A stretch of DNA of 64,000 nucleotides from Vespa crabro (taxonomy: Eukaryota; Arthropoda; Insecta; Hymenoptera; Vespidae), in contig NC_060956.1 of NCBI RefSeq assembly GCF_910589235.1, positions 17,142,499-17,206,498 on the forward strand. Reading direction: 5' to 3'. How positions within the stretch are numbered: position 1 is the first letter of the stretch; each line of letters starts with the position of its first letter. Shown in pieces: positions 26,780 through 39,302 of the stretch. The notes beneath the pieces are model-generated. The model was not told the origin of the DNA and ran no database searches. It saw nothing but the letters and a program-made list of their open reading frames with translations. A program made the translations under genes and the position numbers.

Positions 26780-27639
26780 TTTCTTGCCAAATTATTCTTA
26801 TTTTATTTTCTCTTTTAGATTTCAATTATTTCCGTACGGTTATCAATCGCATCGAATTTCGTTGCAGCACAGTTTGTATGAGTTAAAAATCGTTTGTTTT
26901 GTGGTTTCTCCTGATGAGTGTGTCACGTCAATGGTTGGCCGCTTTGATCGCGTTTTCAGATCTTCCATTCGCGTAAATTGTTTTGACAATCGTTCACGTT
27001 AATACGCCCTTTGTGTACGTAGAAACGTTTGTTTATACACGTTCGTTGTGTTTAAAATTACTGAAGTATAATAAGCGGGTCACGTTCGTCAAATGAAAAT
27101 ACAAACGATTTTCTTGTTAACTATGCGTACTTTATTATCGATATCGGGATAGTGAATTTTAATGGAATTTTCATGTTTTCTCACGGTGATGAAATAATTT
27201 AGCTCATTCCCTTGTTATGATTCGTAAACAAAAGAAGCTTATTGTTAGGATAATGTTAGGTATATCCTATAGGAGAAAATTGACTGTAGCGATAAAAAAG
27301 ATGTGGTTTATTTTACGATGTTGAAAGCTTTTTTTTTTTTTTTTTTTTTTAACTCAAGGACTGTAATATGAGAGTTCCATCGTATTTGCTGTATTGATAG
27401 TCGCATCGTACATACGTATGAATCCGAAAACATTCGTTTTGAATAAATAGTACGTATGTATCTTGTATGTTCCAAGTGTACTTACCGTCAATTTATTTGG
27501 TAGAAAACAAGATGCAGTCTATTTTATTTGTACCGTACGTTTTTCATAAAGGATCATCCCTTCTTTGTTATTTCGTTCGATTGTTTTCACACATTGTCAT
27601 TGGGCAAGAGCATAAACTAGTCCCGATAATATAGAGGGT

Positions 27640-27890
27640 TGTAACTGTTACAACGATAACTTAGCTTCGCTACGTTCCTTCCTAGTCGTGATTCTGGACG
27701 AAGGACATCGTCCTGCGAGATAAGCAGGATTTTGCTGTAAACCGAGGGTGCTGGAACGCGCCAGATAAAGGGATGAGTTTGGATATCGGCTGGTTCTACT
27801 AAACAGTACGCGGAACAATGTTTAACGATCGGTCTCCAGCAAGCTTGGTATGGTATCTTTACATTCACGACGACTCTTGCATTATTCAAC
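27640..27890. other. GC-richer island, candidate conserved non-coding element
   Basis: About 250 bases without simple repeats, with more G+C than its flanks. A 90-residue minus-strand open frame spans it but has no splice sites, domain motif or typical codon pattern. GATA-type (GAGATAAGC near 27717) and other potential factor sites are present. I cannot distinguish a regulatory element from unannotated exon sequence without comparison. Confidence 0.25.
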
Positions 27891-28721
27891 GAGTAACTAC
27901 GAATCTTTGATTACAATTTCGATCGTAGAACAGACAGTTCCTTCATCGTATGAGATAAAAGATGTATAAAGATCGTAGTACTTTCGAAGCGGAAGAAAAT
28001 AAAGAATTTTATAAGGTTTCCCAAAGGGGCATGTAAAAAATTTCAATTTCTCACGAGATTCCACAATGAGCGCTCCCTGATGAAATTTTCAATTTAAAAT
28101 GCGTGCTATGTGTGAGAGTGTATCTAGGTATATACACCTACGTATGATCATTCGGGCAGCCGATTTCGATGCAAATGCTTTTGGGAGGATTTCTTTCTTT
28201 CGTCTCTGGTATCATTAAAAAAATTTATTTCATCTCGAGGTTTTATATTAAAATGGAAAAGTCATCGATGTGGTTTTTTTATTAATTTCTCTCATCGTGT
28301 ATCTATATGCGATAGATTTTAACGATACACTTCTTTTTTTCCCCTCTCATATGATCGCAAAAATCTTGTCGTGCTTGTACCAAATGCATTTCCGTTTAGC
28401 GCTCATTGTTAGCCGACACCCATATAATCGACATAGATAGATAATTCCTTTCTCATTATCGCATATCTCCAATTTTAGCGAATGATTTTGATGAACGTAA
28501 AATTAGAGCCAAACTCGCGAGCGCAATGGAATAGAAATTTATATCGTTAAATTATACTCCGCGCTACACAGATAGGATACAATGGAATTGATCAATCAGA
28601 AAGCGAAGCGAACATATTTGTTCCATGCGGGTGGTATATACATACGTGTAGATATATCGTTGAAATACGCATACATAGTATACGTAGGTATATATGGAAA
28701 CGTCAGAGAAATGTGTGTAAG

Positions 28722-28770
28722 AGAGAGAGGGAGAGAGAGAGAGGGAGAGAGAGAGAGAGAGAAAGAGAGA
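28722..28770. repeat. (GA)n array
   Basis: Impure GA run with GGGA interruptions. Confidence 0.85.
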
Positions 28771-29957
28771 AAAGCTATCGCATTATATGGAAGAAGCGGA
28801 ACGAATCAACTGAGATAGCAATGTAACAGAATAGAATATGTTAGCAATATCCGATTTCGCATATCGCTTCCCCTGTTTTAACACTACGCCTTTACCTTTC
28901 TAAGCATATAATGATTATTGAAACGTTAAACATACCGAATTTGTTCCTTTTCTTTTTTCTTTTTCTTTTTCTTTTTCCTTTTGACATCCACGAACAGATT
29001 ATTTGGAAACGTCGCTTTTCATTACGTACGATTTAATCAAAGGTATCCGCTCATTAAATCGCAACTCACGTTTGTGTCTCTTTGACGAAGTATTCAATAT
29101 ACGGAGGTTTATGCACGCCCTTGTGCTTTCTGCGATTATTTAAAGGCAAGCTTAAAGGGTACTTTAAAATTCGAGAATGTGAGAAGAGAATTTCCCTTCC
29201 AATTATATTTTCTCGTAACTTTTTGTTCACTTTAATTCGAAAACAAAAGTAAATTTGATTAGATCCGATATAATATTGTTGTTAACAATCATTCGTAATG
29301 AAACACTTTAATTAATAATAGTGGAACTATATTTAAACATTGATAATGATTGTTTTACGATTTCTACTATATTCATATATTGTATTGTATAATAAATAAT
29401 AATCATAATACAATACATATACATGTTTACACATATATAAATAAATCTATCAATTATATTTTATTTTTTGATTAATAATCCAAATATGTTGGCAATTCTA
29501 TATAAGCAGAGGTAGGATAAGGTAGGATATTGAATAAATCCATTCGCTTTTTCGAAAGTACCTAAAGAAAAAGATAAAACGTCCGAGCGAAAAAGTTTTT
29601 TGTGCGTGCGATCCACTTAGAAGATGAATGAAACTGGAACGATAGAACGAAACTACTATTCGAAAGATCGTTCAGGTGTTAGCAGACAACTAAGCTATTT
29701 CTACGAGTGAAGGTCGATTAATCGTAACGGAAGGTGAATAGATGAATCCATTTTTTAGTTATTGTGACGAACAATTTGTATCGTCTTATGAGTGTATTAT
29801 ATAGAAAAGTACGTAATGCTGGGAAATCTTTTAACTTGGTATAACAATAGATTGATAAGAGAAAATCGATGTACAAATGTCCATAGGTAATCAGTATTCC
29901 TATTCGCATATACTTCACTATACGTATATAAATATTTATTATCTACCATAATTTCCA

Positions 29958-29960
<3 letters not shown>

Positions 29961-30003
<43 letters not shown>
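29961..30003. repeat. (TA)n microsatellite
   Basis: About 21 TA units directly ahead of the duplicated segment at 30095-30575. Confidence 0.9.
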
Positions 30004-30007
<4 letters not shown>

Positions 30008-30094
30008 ATATGTGTATATCATTATTTACAATATTTAGCACAAATTAGCGACATGCATATATATATATATATGTACATATATGTATATATATAT

Positions 30095-30575
30095 CAGAAT
30101 TAATTTATATGGTGCTTAGCATTCAATCAAGCTAATTTAGATGGTTGGGAAAGTGTTATTTAAAATCCTGGTATTCGATTTATCAATCAATCTTGCATAT
30201 AGAGACAAACAAAACTTCCTAAATAATAATAGCAATATTGTAATAATGAAACAAGGAAGAAAAAGACGTAATAATGTAAATTTCATACGTAATATAAATT
30301 ATATGCATGTATAAATAATATTCATGACAGAAATTAAAAAGATATATATATATATATATATATATATCAAAATTAAATTGTATGGTACTCAATATTCAAT
30401 TGGGCTAATTTAAGTGGTTGGCAAAATGTTATTCAAAATTCTGATATTCGATTTATGAAGCAGCATCGCTTAGAGACAAACAAAATTTCCTAAATAATAA
30501 TAGCGATATTGTAGTAATGGGAACAAAAAAAGGAAAAAAAAGAAAGACGTGGTAATGTAAATTTCGTCGAACGTA
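30095..30575. repeat. Direct local duplication, two ~200-bp copies
   Basis: Copy 1 (about 30095-30290) and copy 2 (about 30368-30575) align end to end in direct orientation. The first ~90 bases agree at about 80% by eye, and the middle (AGAGACAAACAAAA...CCTAAATAATAATAGC) at higher identity. Each copy is preceded by a short TA array, so the duplicated unit probably includes the array. There is no coding capacity. It is either an old tandem duplication or two neighbouring insertions of one dispersed element. Confidence 0.85.
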
Positions 30576-30589
30576 CCAGTTTGGTGTCA

Positions 30590-30751
30590 TAAAAGCCGCG
30601 GTTTAGATATCAATTTATCACAGCTTTCCGCCCGGTAATATCGCATTATTTCCCAGCGTTGCTCGCCGCGTGGCTGACAACAATGCCGATGGGCAATCAA
30701 TAGCCCCACCCAGTAGCAACGGCAGCCTCTTTCGTCCATTGCATCCGCCCA

Positions 30752-30784
<33 letters not shown>

Positions 30785-30905
30785 TTGCTTCATTCGCGTT
30801 CGCGTCTCTGTCCGTAGGGAACTTTCGGTCATTTTTCATAGTCGTGTCCTATCGGTGGCTGGCATTATTATACAAAGAGTGACGTACGGTAGGTGACGTC
30901 GCGCG
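30590..30905. promoter_or_regulatory. GC-richer island with CRE-like sites, candidate enhancer or promoter
   Basis: The block from 30590 to 30745 is free of simple repeats and much richer in GC than its surroundings, with CCGCGG, CCCGGTAATATCGC and CCACCCAG stretches. A (TC)n tract follows (30751-30780). Beyond it two TGACGT sites occur (about 30880 and 30894, the second TGACGTCG), which resemble CREB/ATF half-sites. No open frame with splice sites was found. Such islands in large insect introns are often conserved regulatory DNA; here that is inference. Confidence 0.35.
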
Positions 30906-32401
30906 AAACTCAGGCACATTACTGCTTCCATTCTTTGAATTAACCCCCGGAAAAAGTGATCCTATCCTTGTCTGTCCACCCCTTCTCGCCCACATCGCCC
31001 CATCCTAAATATTTCCACGGTGACTCTTTTGTTTATTTCATTCTTTCTCTTAGTTCTTTTTCTCTTTTTTCTTCTCTGTTTTCTTTTCTTTTTTCTTTTC
31101 TTTTTTTACTTACATTATTATACAACGATTTCGATCAAACTATTGGGGAAACAATTGCAATAACAGCAAACAGTATTCCATAGTTGGTATTCAAACTCCG
31201 TTATTGTTGATGGTTCGAAATGTTTTCATGTCGGTGAAAGACGGATCGTTTTCTCTGTTACGCGTCGGTGAGCGTGCATAGAAAACACGCGGTAGAAATA
31301 TCACGAATAGAAATACGAATCCGTAGTAAGAGAGGAGAATTCGCGAATGTAACGTTTCAAAAAGTTCGTGTACGTCAACTATGACAATCACGAATCGGTT
31401 CTTTCCGTGTAACGGATTTCGTGGCTGGCTTGGAAAATCGCGAAGGAACGATATAAATCGAACGTATACGTCAGGTTAAGTGTCGTTGACTGTCAACGCT
31501 AGGTAGATAGCTACCTAAGTTAGTTGAAGATATGTAAGTACAAGACATGCCAATTTTCGAGAATTCGTGCGAAGGTAAAAAACGCGAATCGAATAGGAAT
31601 GTTAATCACTCAGGCGACCTTCTTTCATTAACCCCGTCATCGCTGACAATATATAATCATTAATTTTCTTTAGAAAAAAAAAAAAAAGTTGTTAATGAAT
31701 GAACGATATATTATGTTCGCTGTCATGGTAACAAAAGCAAATTTTTAGTTCAGGAAAAGCGTTCGTATCAAGAATTCTTGATGCGAATAAGAAATATGAT
31801 ACCGTAATATATTTTCCGGTTGGTTAAATTTACAATTTAAATTTCACTGTAATATGCGATAACTCGCTAATTTAAAGCATTTCATTTAAATAGTGGCAAG
31901 TAACGATCGCTTAATGTAATCTTATTATCGTTCTATTATTAATCTTTTGTATATATATATATAAATACGTATTTAAAATTTATTCGAGAAGGTAATGGAT
32001 TCTCGCTTGCTCGAAGGGTTCCTTCTATTATGATCACCGAAGCTTGATAACCTTCTCTCTGAAAGATAGAACGGAGTTTATAGAACGATGAACGTCAGAG
32101 TGCATAACGTTGCGATCACAAGATGCACAGAATTCCCAGGGGTATTTATATCGAGAAGCTACCAGGCATCGCATAGAAAGGATCGTCGTCAGTGCACAGT
32201 TAAAAAGTGTCTTCGAACGTATCTTAGAAGGTGTATTTGAAAGATAGCCTTAAACTCTTTCCAATCCCATATCCCGTGACTTATGGAGTTGACACATGGG
32301 AAAGAAGATTTGCACGTTATAGAGTCGGTTCTGAAAGAAGAATAAGAGAAATAGATGTAGAGATAGAGATAGATATAGTGATAGAGATAGAAAGAATGAG
32401 A

Positions 32402-32411
32402 GACACATACG

Positions 32412-32451
<40 letters not shown>

Positions 32452-32475
32452 AAGAGAGAAAAAGATAAAGATAGA
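32402..32475. repeat. (GA)n/(GATA) array
   Basis: Purine-rich run with GAAAGAGA and GATAGATA variants. It is preceded by AGATAGAGATAGA units from about 32350. Confidence 0.85.
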
Positions 32476-33039
32476 TAGGAATATGGATCGATGCATGATC
32501 ATCCTCCGTTCGTATTATATAAGGAAGAGCAAGAGAACACCGTAATCCGAGTGTGTTCGTTCTCAACCTGGTCACGACGTGGAAGGAACGTCGTTGGTGA
32601 CGCTCGTGTCTGCTGCGTCTGCTGCTGGCTTTCTAAGAGATGTGAGGGCAAGATCGGTGAGACTCGAGGGACTACATTATGCATCTGAAACTGACTATAC
32701 CGTTTCGTTGCACGAGGATACGTCGTTCGTACGCCTATTTGGGACGAGGTTACTATGTGCTGAGAGGTTATCCTTTGTAAAATATCGCGGGAAACATGTT
32801 TAAAAGGTTTAGTCTAAAGGAACACGTCGAACACGAAATCTCCGGTAGTTTGTTTACTTTTGTTCCTTTTTGCGTGGACCTGCCAAGTCTAGAATGAATG
32901 AATAAGATCAACTCAAGCGAGATCTGATGCGAGGGTCTATTCATAATGACTCATCAAACAAGTTAGGAATTATCGTTCGTCGTTATATCTACGACTAGTT
33001 TTTAACGTTTTTCTTGTTAAAAAAACTTTCCAAAATGAA

Positions 33040-33343
33040 ATAAAAGAGAGTTTTAGAAATATGAATTGATGAAATATGTAAAAATAAACTTTAATTTTTA
33101 AAGTTCAAGGTCATGTTATTATACATATCTAAATGTATTTTTTGATCAGCTACACGATACAATAAAAAAAATGTACTTATGTGCGAAAAAAAACACCGAT
33201 GTCTTTGATAGTTCCGAAAAACATGACTTTGGGAAAAATATATTCTTGTCGTATGTACATTACGTAAAAAATATTTTTTTTGTATCACAATAACAAGAAG
33301 AGATATTTAGGTGGCTTTACTTAAAAGGAGCACCGTGTATACA

Positions 33344-33345
<2 letters not shown>
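33040..33345 (-). mobile_element. Probable decayed dispersed repeat (DNA-transposon-like)
   Basis: Read on the minus strand, the segment begins GTATACACGGTGCTCC, continues CTTTTAAGTAAAGCCACC, and later contains CATGACCTTGAACTTT. This order (TATACA-type terminus, CCACCTAAATATCTC block, distal GACCTTGA motif) resembles non-autonomous repeats I associate with hymenopteran genomes. No transposase frame, second terminus or target duplication was found. Orientation and limits are approximate. Confidence 0.35.

Positions 33346-33387
<42 letters not shown>
33343..33387. repeat. Sandwich microsatellite (TA)n-(TG)n-(TA)n
   Basis: TA units flank a central TG run, an arrangement that can adopt alternating purine-pyrimidine (Z-DNA-prone) structure. 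Confidence 0.85.
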
Positions 33388-33587
33388 CAAAAAGATTAAA
33401 TTTATAAATATTCGTTTATTAACAATGAATATGAAATTTCGTTGAAAGTGCTATTTAACGAGCGAGCCACATCCATGAGAAAATTACTCTTTGATGAGTC
33501 GTGCTATTTTATAAATTCGATCATCGTGATGCGCCATCGTCAAAGGAACTTCAGAGTATTTCGAGAAGCTTCGTCGTAGAGCTATCT

Positions 33588-33623
<36 letters not shown>

Positions 33624-34050
33624 GAGGGTGGTTTGAGAGAGAAGGGATGATCGGTTTTGCTTACTCGTGCGTAACTACGTGAAGGGCCGTGCAAGTTGCA
33701 AGCGATGTCATCGAAGCAGCCGTCGACGGATACTGTCGATGTCATTTGATGGTCGTAGTCAGGCTTAGCACCAAAGTCTCCGTCTCGATCCTGATTCGAT
33801 TCGAGGCATCAGCCCAAATCGTTTCTGACGTTTGTTGATCGTGTAACCAGTATGAAGCTCTACCTCTATCGTGTCCAGAGGGAAGAAAAGAAAGAAAAAG
33901 AAAAAGATAGATATGGAATCTTGCAATTTCTTGAAAAACTTGGACCACATATTGCCTACGAATTTCTTCTCTCACGATGCATTATGTAAATCTTAGTGAT
34001 TTGAAAACCATGAGAGTTCTTTGTTCGAATCGATTTCATTTCAATATGTA

Positions 34051-34090
<40 letters not shown>

Positions 34091-34960
34091 ATAATACCTG
34101 CATATATACGACGTATCCATTCATATATACCTATATTCATGTTAACTTAATGTCACAGGATATCCTCTATTCATACATATTTTTACTCGTGTCCGTGTCA
34201 AGTCAAAGATATCGGCCGGAGTAGACGTTTCACGGAATAGGAATAATTTTTCCTACAAAATATGGCGTTGGGTTAGACGATAAATAAATCACGAAATGGA
34301 ACGAGACATCAGATTTGGTGATTCATTCATTTATCATGGAAAGCGTCGTTCTTCTGAAAAGTGCAGGAACAATAAAAATAACGTGCACTACTAGGGTGCA
34401 CTCTGTTGTAGGTCCACCGATTTGTCTCTGGCACGGTTCACCACTTTTCGCTGGGCTTCCGATTTCGCGCGTTAGCCTCTCACTCTTATTTTATTCGACT
34501 GGTACGATCGATTCACCGTTATCGCTCGATCGAATAAAATCTATTACCTGACGTCGTCGAGTTATAGTTCCGTAGAAAAGTAATCGAAAAATTTCACTCT
34601 TTACGTATACACCGATGATTCTCTCTCGACGTATACGTGATACAAGCGACAATAAAATTTTTATTTTTTGTTTTTATATATATATTTTTTTTTCGAAACT
34701 TTCAAGCGGTGAGATAAAAGTCCATCACGCGTTTTGACGTGAGTATCTAAAATTTCAAACGCGTTTGTTACCTGAGAAATATTCTAAAATCCTTTCGTGA
34801 TAACTAACAGGCGATGAGTGTGTTTTCCTACCACGTATGAATTATAAATGCGATTGAACGCTTTACAAAGTATAATTAATTTTGGATTAATTAAAACTTT
34901 ATGTACTAATTATGAATATTGTACGTATACATATACGATATAATATATATTATATATAAT

Positions 34961-34991
<31 letters not shown>

Positions 34992-35285
34992 AACATATAT
35001 AATATACATATATATGATTAATATATCGTTGACTTTTGTTTATCGATTAATATCTATGAAATAATAGAAATAAATAATAAGCATAATTATTCGTATTTTT
35101 TTCTTTTTTTTTTCTTATAGCCAGATTTTTTTACTACTAATATTTTCGATACGCAATTATACTTTTCTCTATAAAACAAGATATCGAATTGATAGTATAA
35201 GACCATTATATAAAAACAAAATTTTCTCTTGCCGTAGAGAGATTCCCTATATACTAATAATAGACACGGGTGGATTGTTGTAATG

Positions 35286-35331
<46 letters not shown>
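35286..35331. repeat. (TA)n microsatellite
   Basis: About 22 TA units. Shorter TA runs lie nearby at about 34966-34992 and 35524-35552. Confidence 0.9.
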
Positions 35332-35334
<3 letters not shown>

Positions 35335-35517
35335 ATATGCATGCGTATTTATGTATATATTCAAACATATAGAATGTTAAGCGTTACACGCACCTGCAGT
35401 GCCCCACTCGGAATTTAGCATCAGTATTTGCGTCTCTACGGATTAGCTTCATTGGTAAATCCACGATACTATGAATGCTCTTACCTCTGTTTATTCTACG
35501 TTAGTATAGCGCATACA

Positions 35518-35559
<42 letters not shown>

Positions 35560-35864
35560 TATACATAATATCGGTGATTAATCTATTTACAGATCTATTC
35601 ATGGATGAATATAGGAATTGTTAATTAACAAAATTTTTATTTCATATCTAAATTCTTAGAATTGATATAATATCATGAATAATCATCATTGTTGTTACTA
35701 CACATAATAATCATTACGAATGTTTCAACGATTCGATCGGAGTGACCTTTTTTGTTTGTAGTGTATTGGAAAATATACAGCCAAATGTCTATCGTAGACC
35801 GTTACGTGGAAATATGACCTCTATGTTTTTTTTCTCTGTGTTTTGTCTCTATGCTTTTATTTAG

Positions 35865-35942
35865 TTCTGTTTTGTTAACTACATCGCAGTCGTGGTTATG
35901 TCGTAGCAAAGTGAACATTATAGAGAAGATTGAGGTTTAAAG
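35865..35942 (+). other. Candidate non-coding exon
   Basis: A pyrimidine-rich tract ending TTTTATTTAG (AG at 35863-35864) precedes 78 bases that end AAG at a consensus GTAAGT donor (35943-35948). All three frames contain a stop; one is open until TAA just before the donor. If spliced it would be an untranslated or lncRNA exon on the strand opposite the coding exon. Splice-site matches of this quality also occur by chance in AT-rich introns. Confidence 0.15.
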
Positions 35943-37414
35943 GTAAGTCTTAACTTCAATTTTCCATTTTATTTCAATATTTAATAATCTTAACAAAAAA
36001 CCACTAGTATTAATTGCATAAAAATCCAATGTAATTCTTTTCCTTTTTTTTTTTTTAATGTACTTTATCAACGTGAATCAAATTTAAAGTCGATGGAGCG
36101 TAGTAATGTCAAGAAACGATCTTTCCTGATTCCGAACAAAACGGCGAAAAAGAAATAAAGAAATTCTTAGTTTAAATCATTTTCCTTCGCCATTTTTGAG
36201 ACAAAAGGGAGATCGTAAATCACAGTTGGACGGGAATGAAAGCACTAGTATAGGGATGAATAAGAAAGGTGTACGTGAGAGTTTGGATGTAGAGAAGAAG
36301 AGAAGATTTAGAATAGTATGGGGAGGAAGGAGATAGAGATAGAGATATAGACAAAGACCGAGACAAAGATAGAGAAAGAAAGAGCAAAAGAAAGAGAAAC
36401 AGATAGAGAAAGATATAAAGATAGAGGGAAGAAGAATGAGGAAATAGGAGAGAGGAGAGGAATAGTCAAGAGGCTGGATACTCGGCCAGTGCACTCGTCG
36501 TGCACCGCTCAACGGTATCGCTGGAAATTAGAAGCGCTTTTCTCTTGAGAGCTTTCGCTTGGGTGCGAGTTTCAACGAGTCAATAGACGTAGATCCGATA
36601 GCTGTTCCAACGTTAAGCACTACTGTGAAAATTATTTGACGGAACTCCGGGAAAAGCGAAAAATTGTTCGTGCATCGTCAAGTATCGGCCGGCATATGAT
36701 TCGGGCGAAGTTGAGTAAAATGAAGGCCTAAAAATATCTACGAGATATCGAGGAGAATAAAAGAAGAAAAGAAACTTTACTTCTCTTTAGTTCCTTCTTT
36801 TTTTTTTTTATTTTTCTTTTATTTTTTTTTTTTCCGTCCCAGAAAGAACCCGTTTGAGAACTTCGATCGTCGTTTTTAAAGAAGTCGAGTGGGTAAAGGA
36901 ATATAAAGCGTGATATTGGATGCTTGCGGTGATTTGTAATCGATTTTTCGATTAGAAGCAATCATCTATAATTATGATTCATATATTTTTCAATTGAAAA
37001 TTTATGGGAAAAATAATCTGGATAAATTCATGCAACGGGGAATTGGGGTGTATTCAATAAATATCTTCGTACTCGAGCTAACTGTTTTTTTTCCTTTTTT
37101 TTTTTTGTTTCTTTTTTTGTTGTTTTGATTTGTTTTTTTTTTTTTTCTATCGAAACATTTCCATTAGACCACATTGAAAAATTTGTGATGACGTTGATGA
37201 AACGAAACAACGGTGAAAAGAATTTATTGAAATAAAAAGGAATCAACGAGTGAGACTTTAAAAAGATAAAAAGAAATAGATCGACCGATAGAACATCGAA
37301 AGGATGAAGAAGGAAAATGGTAAGCTCATAGAAGTGAAAGCCCCCAGCGTTTTTCGATATCACAAGTTACAAATCTTTCTTTTGCATTGTGGGAACGAGC
37401 TTATGAAGCAGAAA

Positions 37415-37500
37415 ACAGAAGAAGAAGAAGAAGAAGATGAAGAAGAAGAAACAGAAAAAGAAGAAGAAGAAGAAACAGAAAAAGAAGAAGAAGAAGGAAG
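37415..37500. repeat. (GAA)n minisatellite with CAGAAA interruptions
   Basis: GAA triplets are interrupted at regular spacing by GAAACAGAAAAA, giving a roughly 30-base higher-order unit. The plus frame reads poly-Glu with E-T-E-K-E and the minus frame poly-Ser. This is a repeat, not a gene. Confidence 0.85.
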
Positions 37501-37752
37501 AAGAATGAAAGGGAAAAGAGAAAGAAGATAATAGAAAAATGTGAAGGCTATATGTATACAAATCATAAAATTGTTACAGTCTTTTTACAAATTTTTACCT
37601 ATATACGTCGTTTTGTAGTTCTTACTAAAGTAAAGAAAATCCGAAACATACTGTACGCGCTTTGATGATACGTTTGATATATAAAAATCCATCATTTCTT
37701 TCTTTCATTTTGATTATAAGAAGGTCTGTTTAGAAAAGAAAAATAGAGCGAG

Positions 37753-37754
<2 letters not shown>

Positions 37755-37807
<53 letters not shown>

Positions 37808-37836
37808 GTGAGTGAGTGAGTGAGTGAGTGAGTGAG
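37755..37836. repeat. Compound (GA)n-(GAGT)n array
   Basis: About 23 GA units change abruptly to eight GAGT units (from 37802), as if a single GA-to-GT change was then expanded in register. Confidence 0.9.
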
Positions 37837-39111
37837 GAAAAGGTTTCTTTCTCAAAGAAAAAAGAAAAGAAAACGAGAAGAAACGAAAGAAATAAGAATA
37901 GAAACGGAAAGTATCGTGTTCTTTGAAATCTCTTTATTCAGAAGACAACAAAACTACGTCTCTACGATATTGGACTTTTTCCTTATGCAAACCTATTCCT
38001 CCCTTTGACATCAGCCAATCTAATTCTCATGGTTGAAAAAGAATAGTTTTGTCGTTCCATCCAAAATTCTTCGCTCTTATCTCTTTTTTTTTTCTTTTCT
38101 TTTTTCTTCTCCTCTTAAATTTCACAGAAATTTTGCGAGAGTTAGTTCTTCCCTCGACATCTCCTTTTTCTTCTTTTTTTATTTTTCTTTTTCTCTTTTT
38201 TTTTTCAAGCATAAGTCGAATACAAAGTTACAATGTATAACGGCAAATTCATATTAAATTTTAGAAGATCAATAGAGATATCAAAAAAATATCGAAGGAA
38301 AAGAAAAGAAAGAAAAGAAAAAGAAAAAGTAAATGACTGAAACTGACTTTTGATAACTATCATCATTACTAATTATCTCTAATTAGGTTGATTTTCCTAG
38401 AAATTGAGAGATTAACAAGCACCGACCAAGTTTATATACGTAGAATTTGAGTTATGTCGGTGTTCATTTGACCATTCATCGTCACGCTCGTATTCAAACA
38501 TAAAGTACTTCGAGTAACGTCAGTAGGATCTGATTTATTCATGGATCTCAGGAATCAAGAGAGCCTGCAGTTTCATTCGATGTACGTACGTACGTATGTG
38601 TTGTAATGCGTGCAAGTGCGCGTTTGAAAAGTTCACAGTCGGACTACTAAAATAAATCCCATTAATCCTTTGAACAGTACAAATATACATTTACATCATA
38701 CCTTAGTTAGTCCAGTGTATTATAAACGTACATGTACATTTTGAATTTTACTATTTTAAAAATTTAAATTTGGTCTATTACATGCTTTAACATATTAATT
38801 TTTAATCATTAACACGTTACAAGGATATTATTCTTAGTTTTAATCCTCTTGTAGCATTATACAAATTTTTCTGTTCAATATAATTATAGCCGCGTTTTTT
38901 ACATCCTACTGACGTTATTTTCATTTTTCTTTCCTTTTTCAATTAGACTCTCAAGAGAATTCAGTTTGGAAAGGAGATTAGGATCGATCCATCAGCGTTC
39001 GACGATTTCAATGTTAGATCGAAGAGTTAAGTCAATAAAGTAATACGAAGTAATTTCGAAAAAGCATGTAAAATTATGAGAAATGCATATGAACATTTAA
39101 TGTTTTATTTC

Positions 39112-39112
<1 letters not shown>

Positions 39113-39170
<58 letters not shown>
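39113..39170. repeat. Poly(T) homopolymer, 58 T
   Basis: Fifty-eight consecutive T, by far the longest homopolymer here. On the minus strand it could be a poly(A) tail of a retroposed copy lying to the right, but that flank shows no AATAAA-type signal close to the tail and no recognisable gene. Length is error-prone in assemblies. Confidence 0.9.
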
Positions 39171-39173
<3 letters not shown>

Positions 39174-39258
39174 GAGAAACAATAAAGGTAGGAAAGAAAT
39201 TATAAAGAATATTATATCCATTTTATGAATCGTTCTCTATTGCAATATCCTTTTTTCT

Positions 39259-39302
<44 letters not shown>

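Larger units (their letters stand above)
9718..30060. other. Non-coding stretch upstream of the exon (intron or 5' flank)
   Basis: I find no second exon of comparable quality on either strand. The interval holds GA/TC arrays roughly every 1-2 kb, several TA arrays, A- and T-runs, an extremely AT-rich block at 19.3-19.5 kb and scattered GC-richer islands (17140-17270, 20690-20900, 22380-22600, 25640-25830, 26260-26470, 27640-27880) that carry no splice-bounded open frame. These islands could be conserved non-coding elements, but that needs cross-species alignment. Confidence 0.45.

Noticed and set aside
29505..29530. Telomere-like GGTAGGATA repeats
   Set aside because: Only two short imperfect units, unlike long TTAGG arrays.
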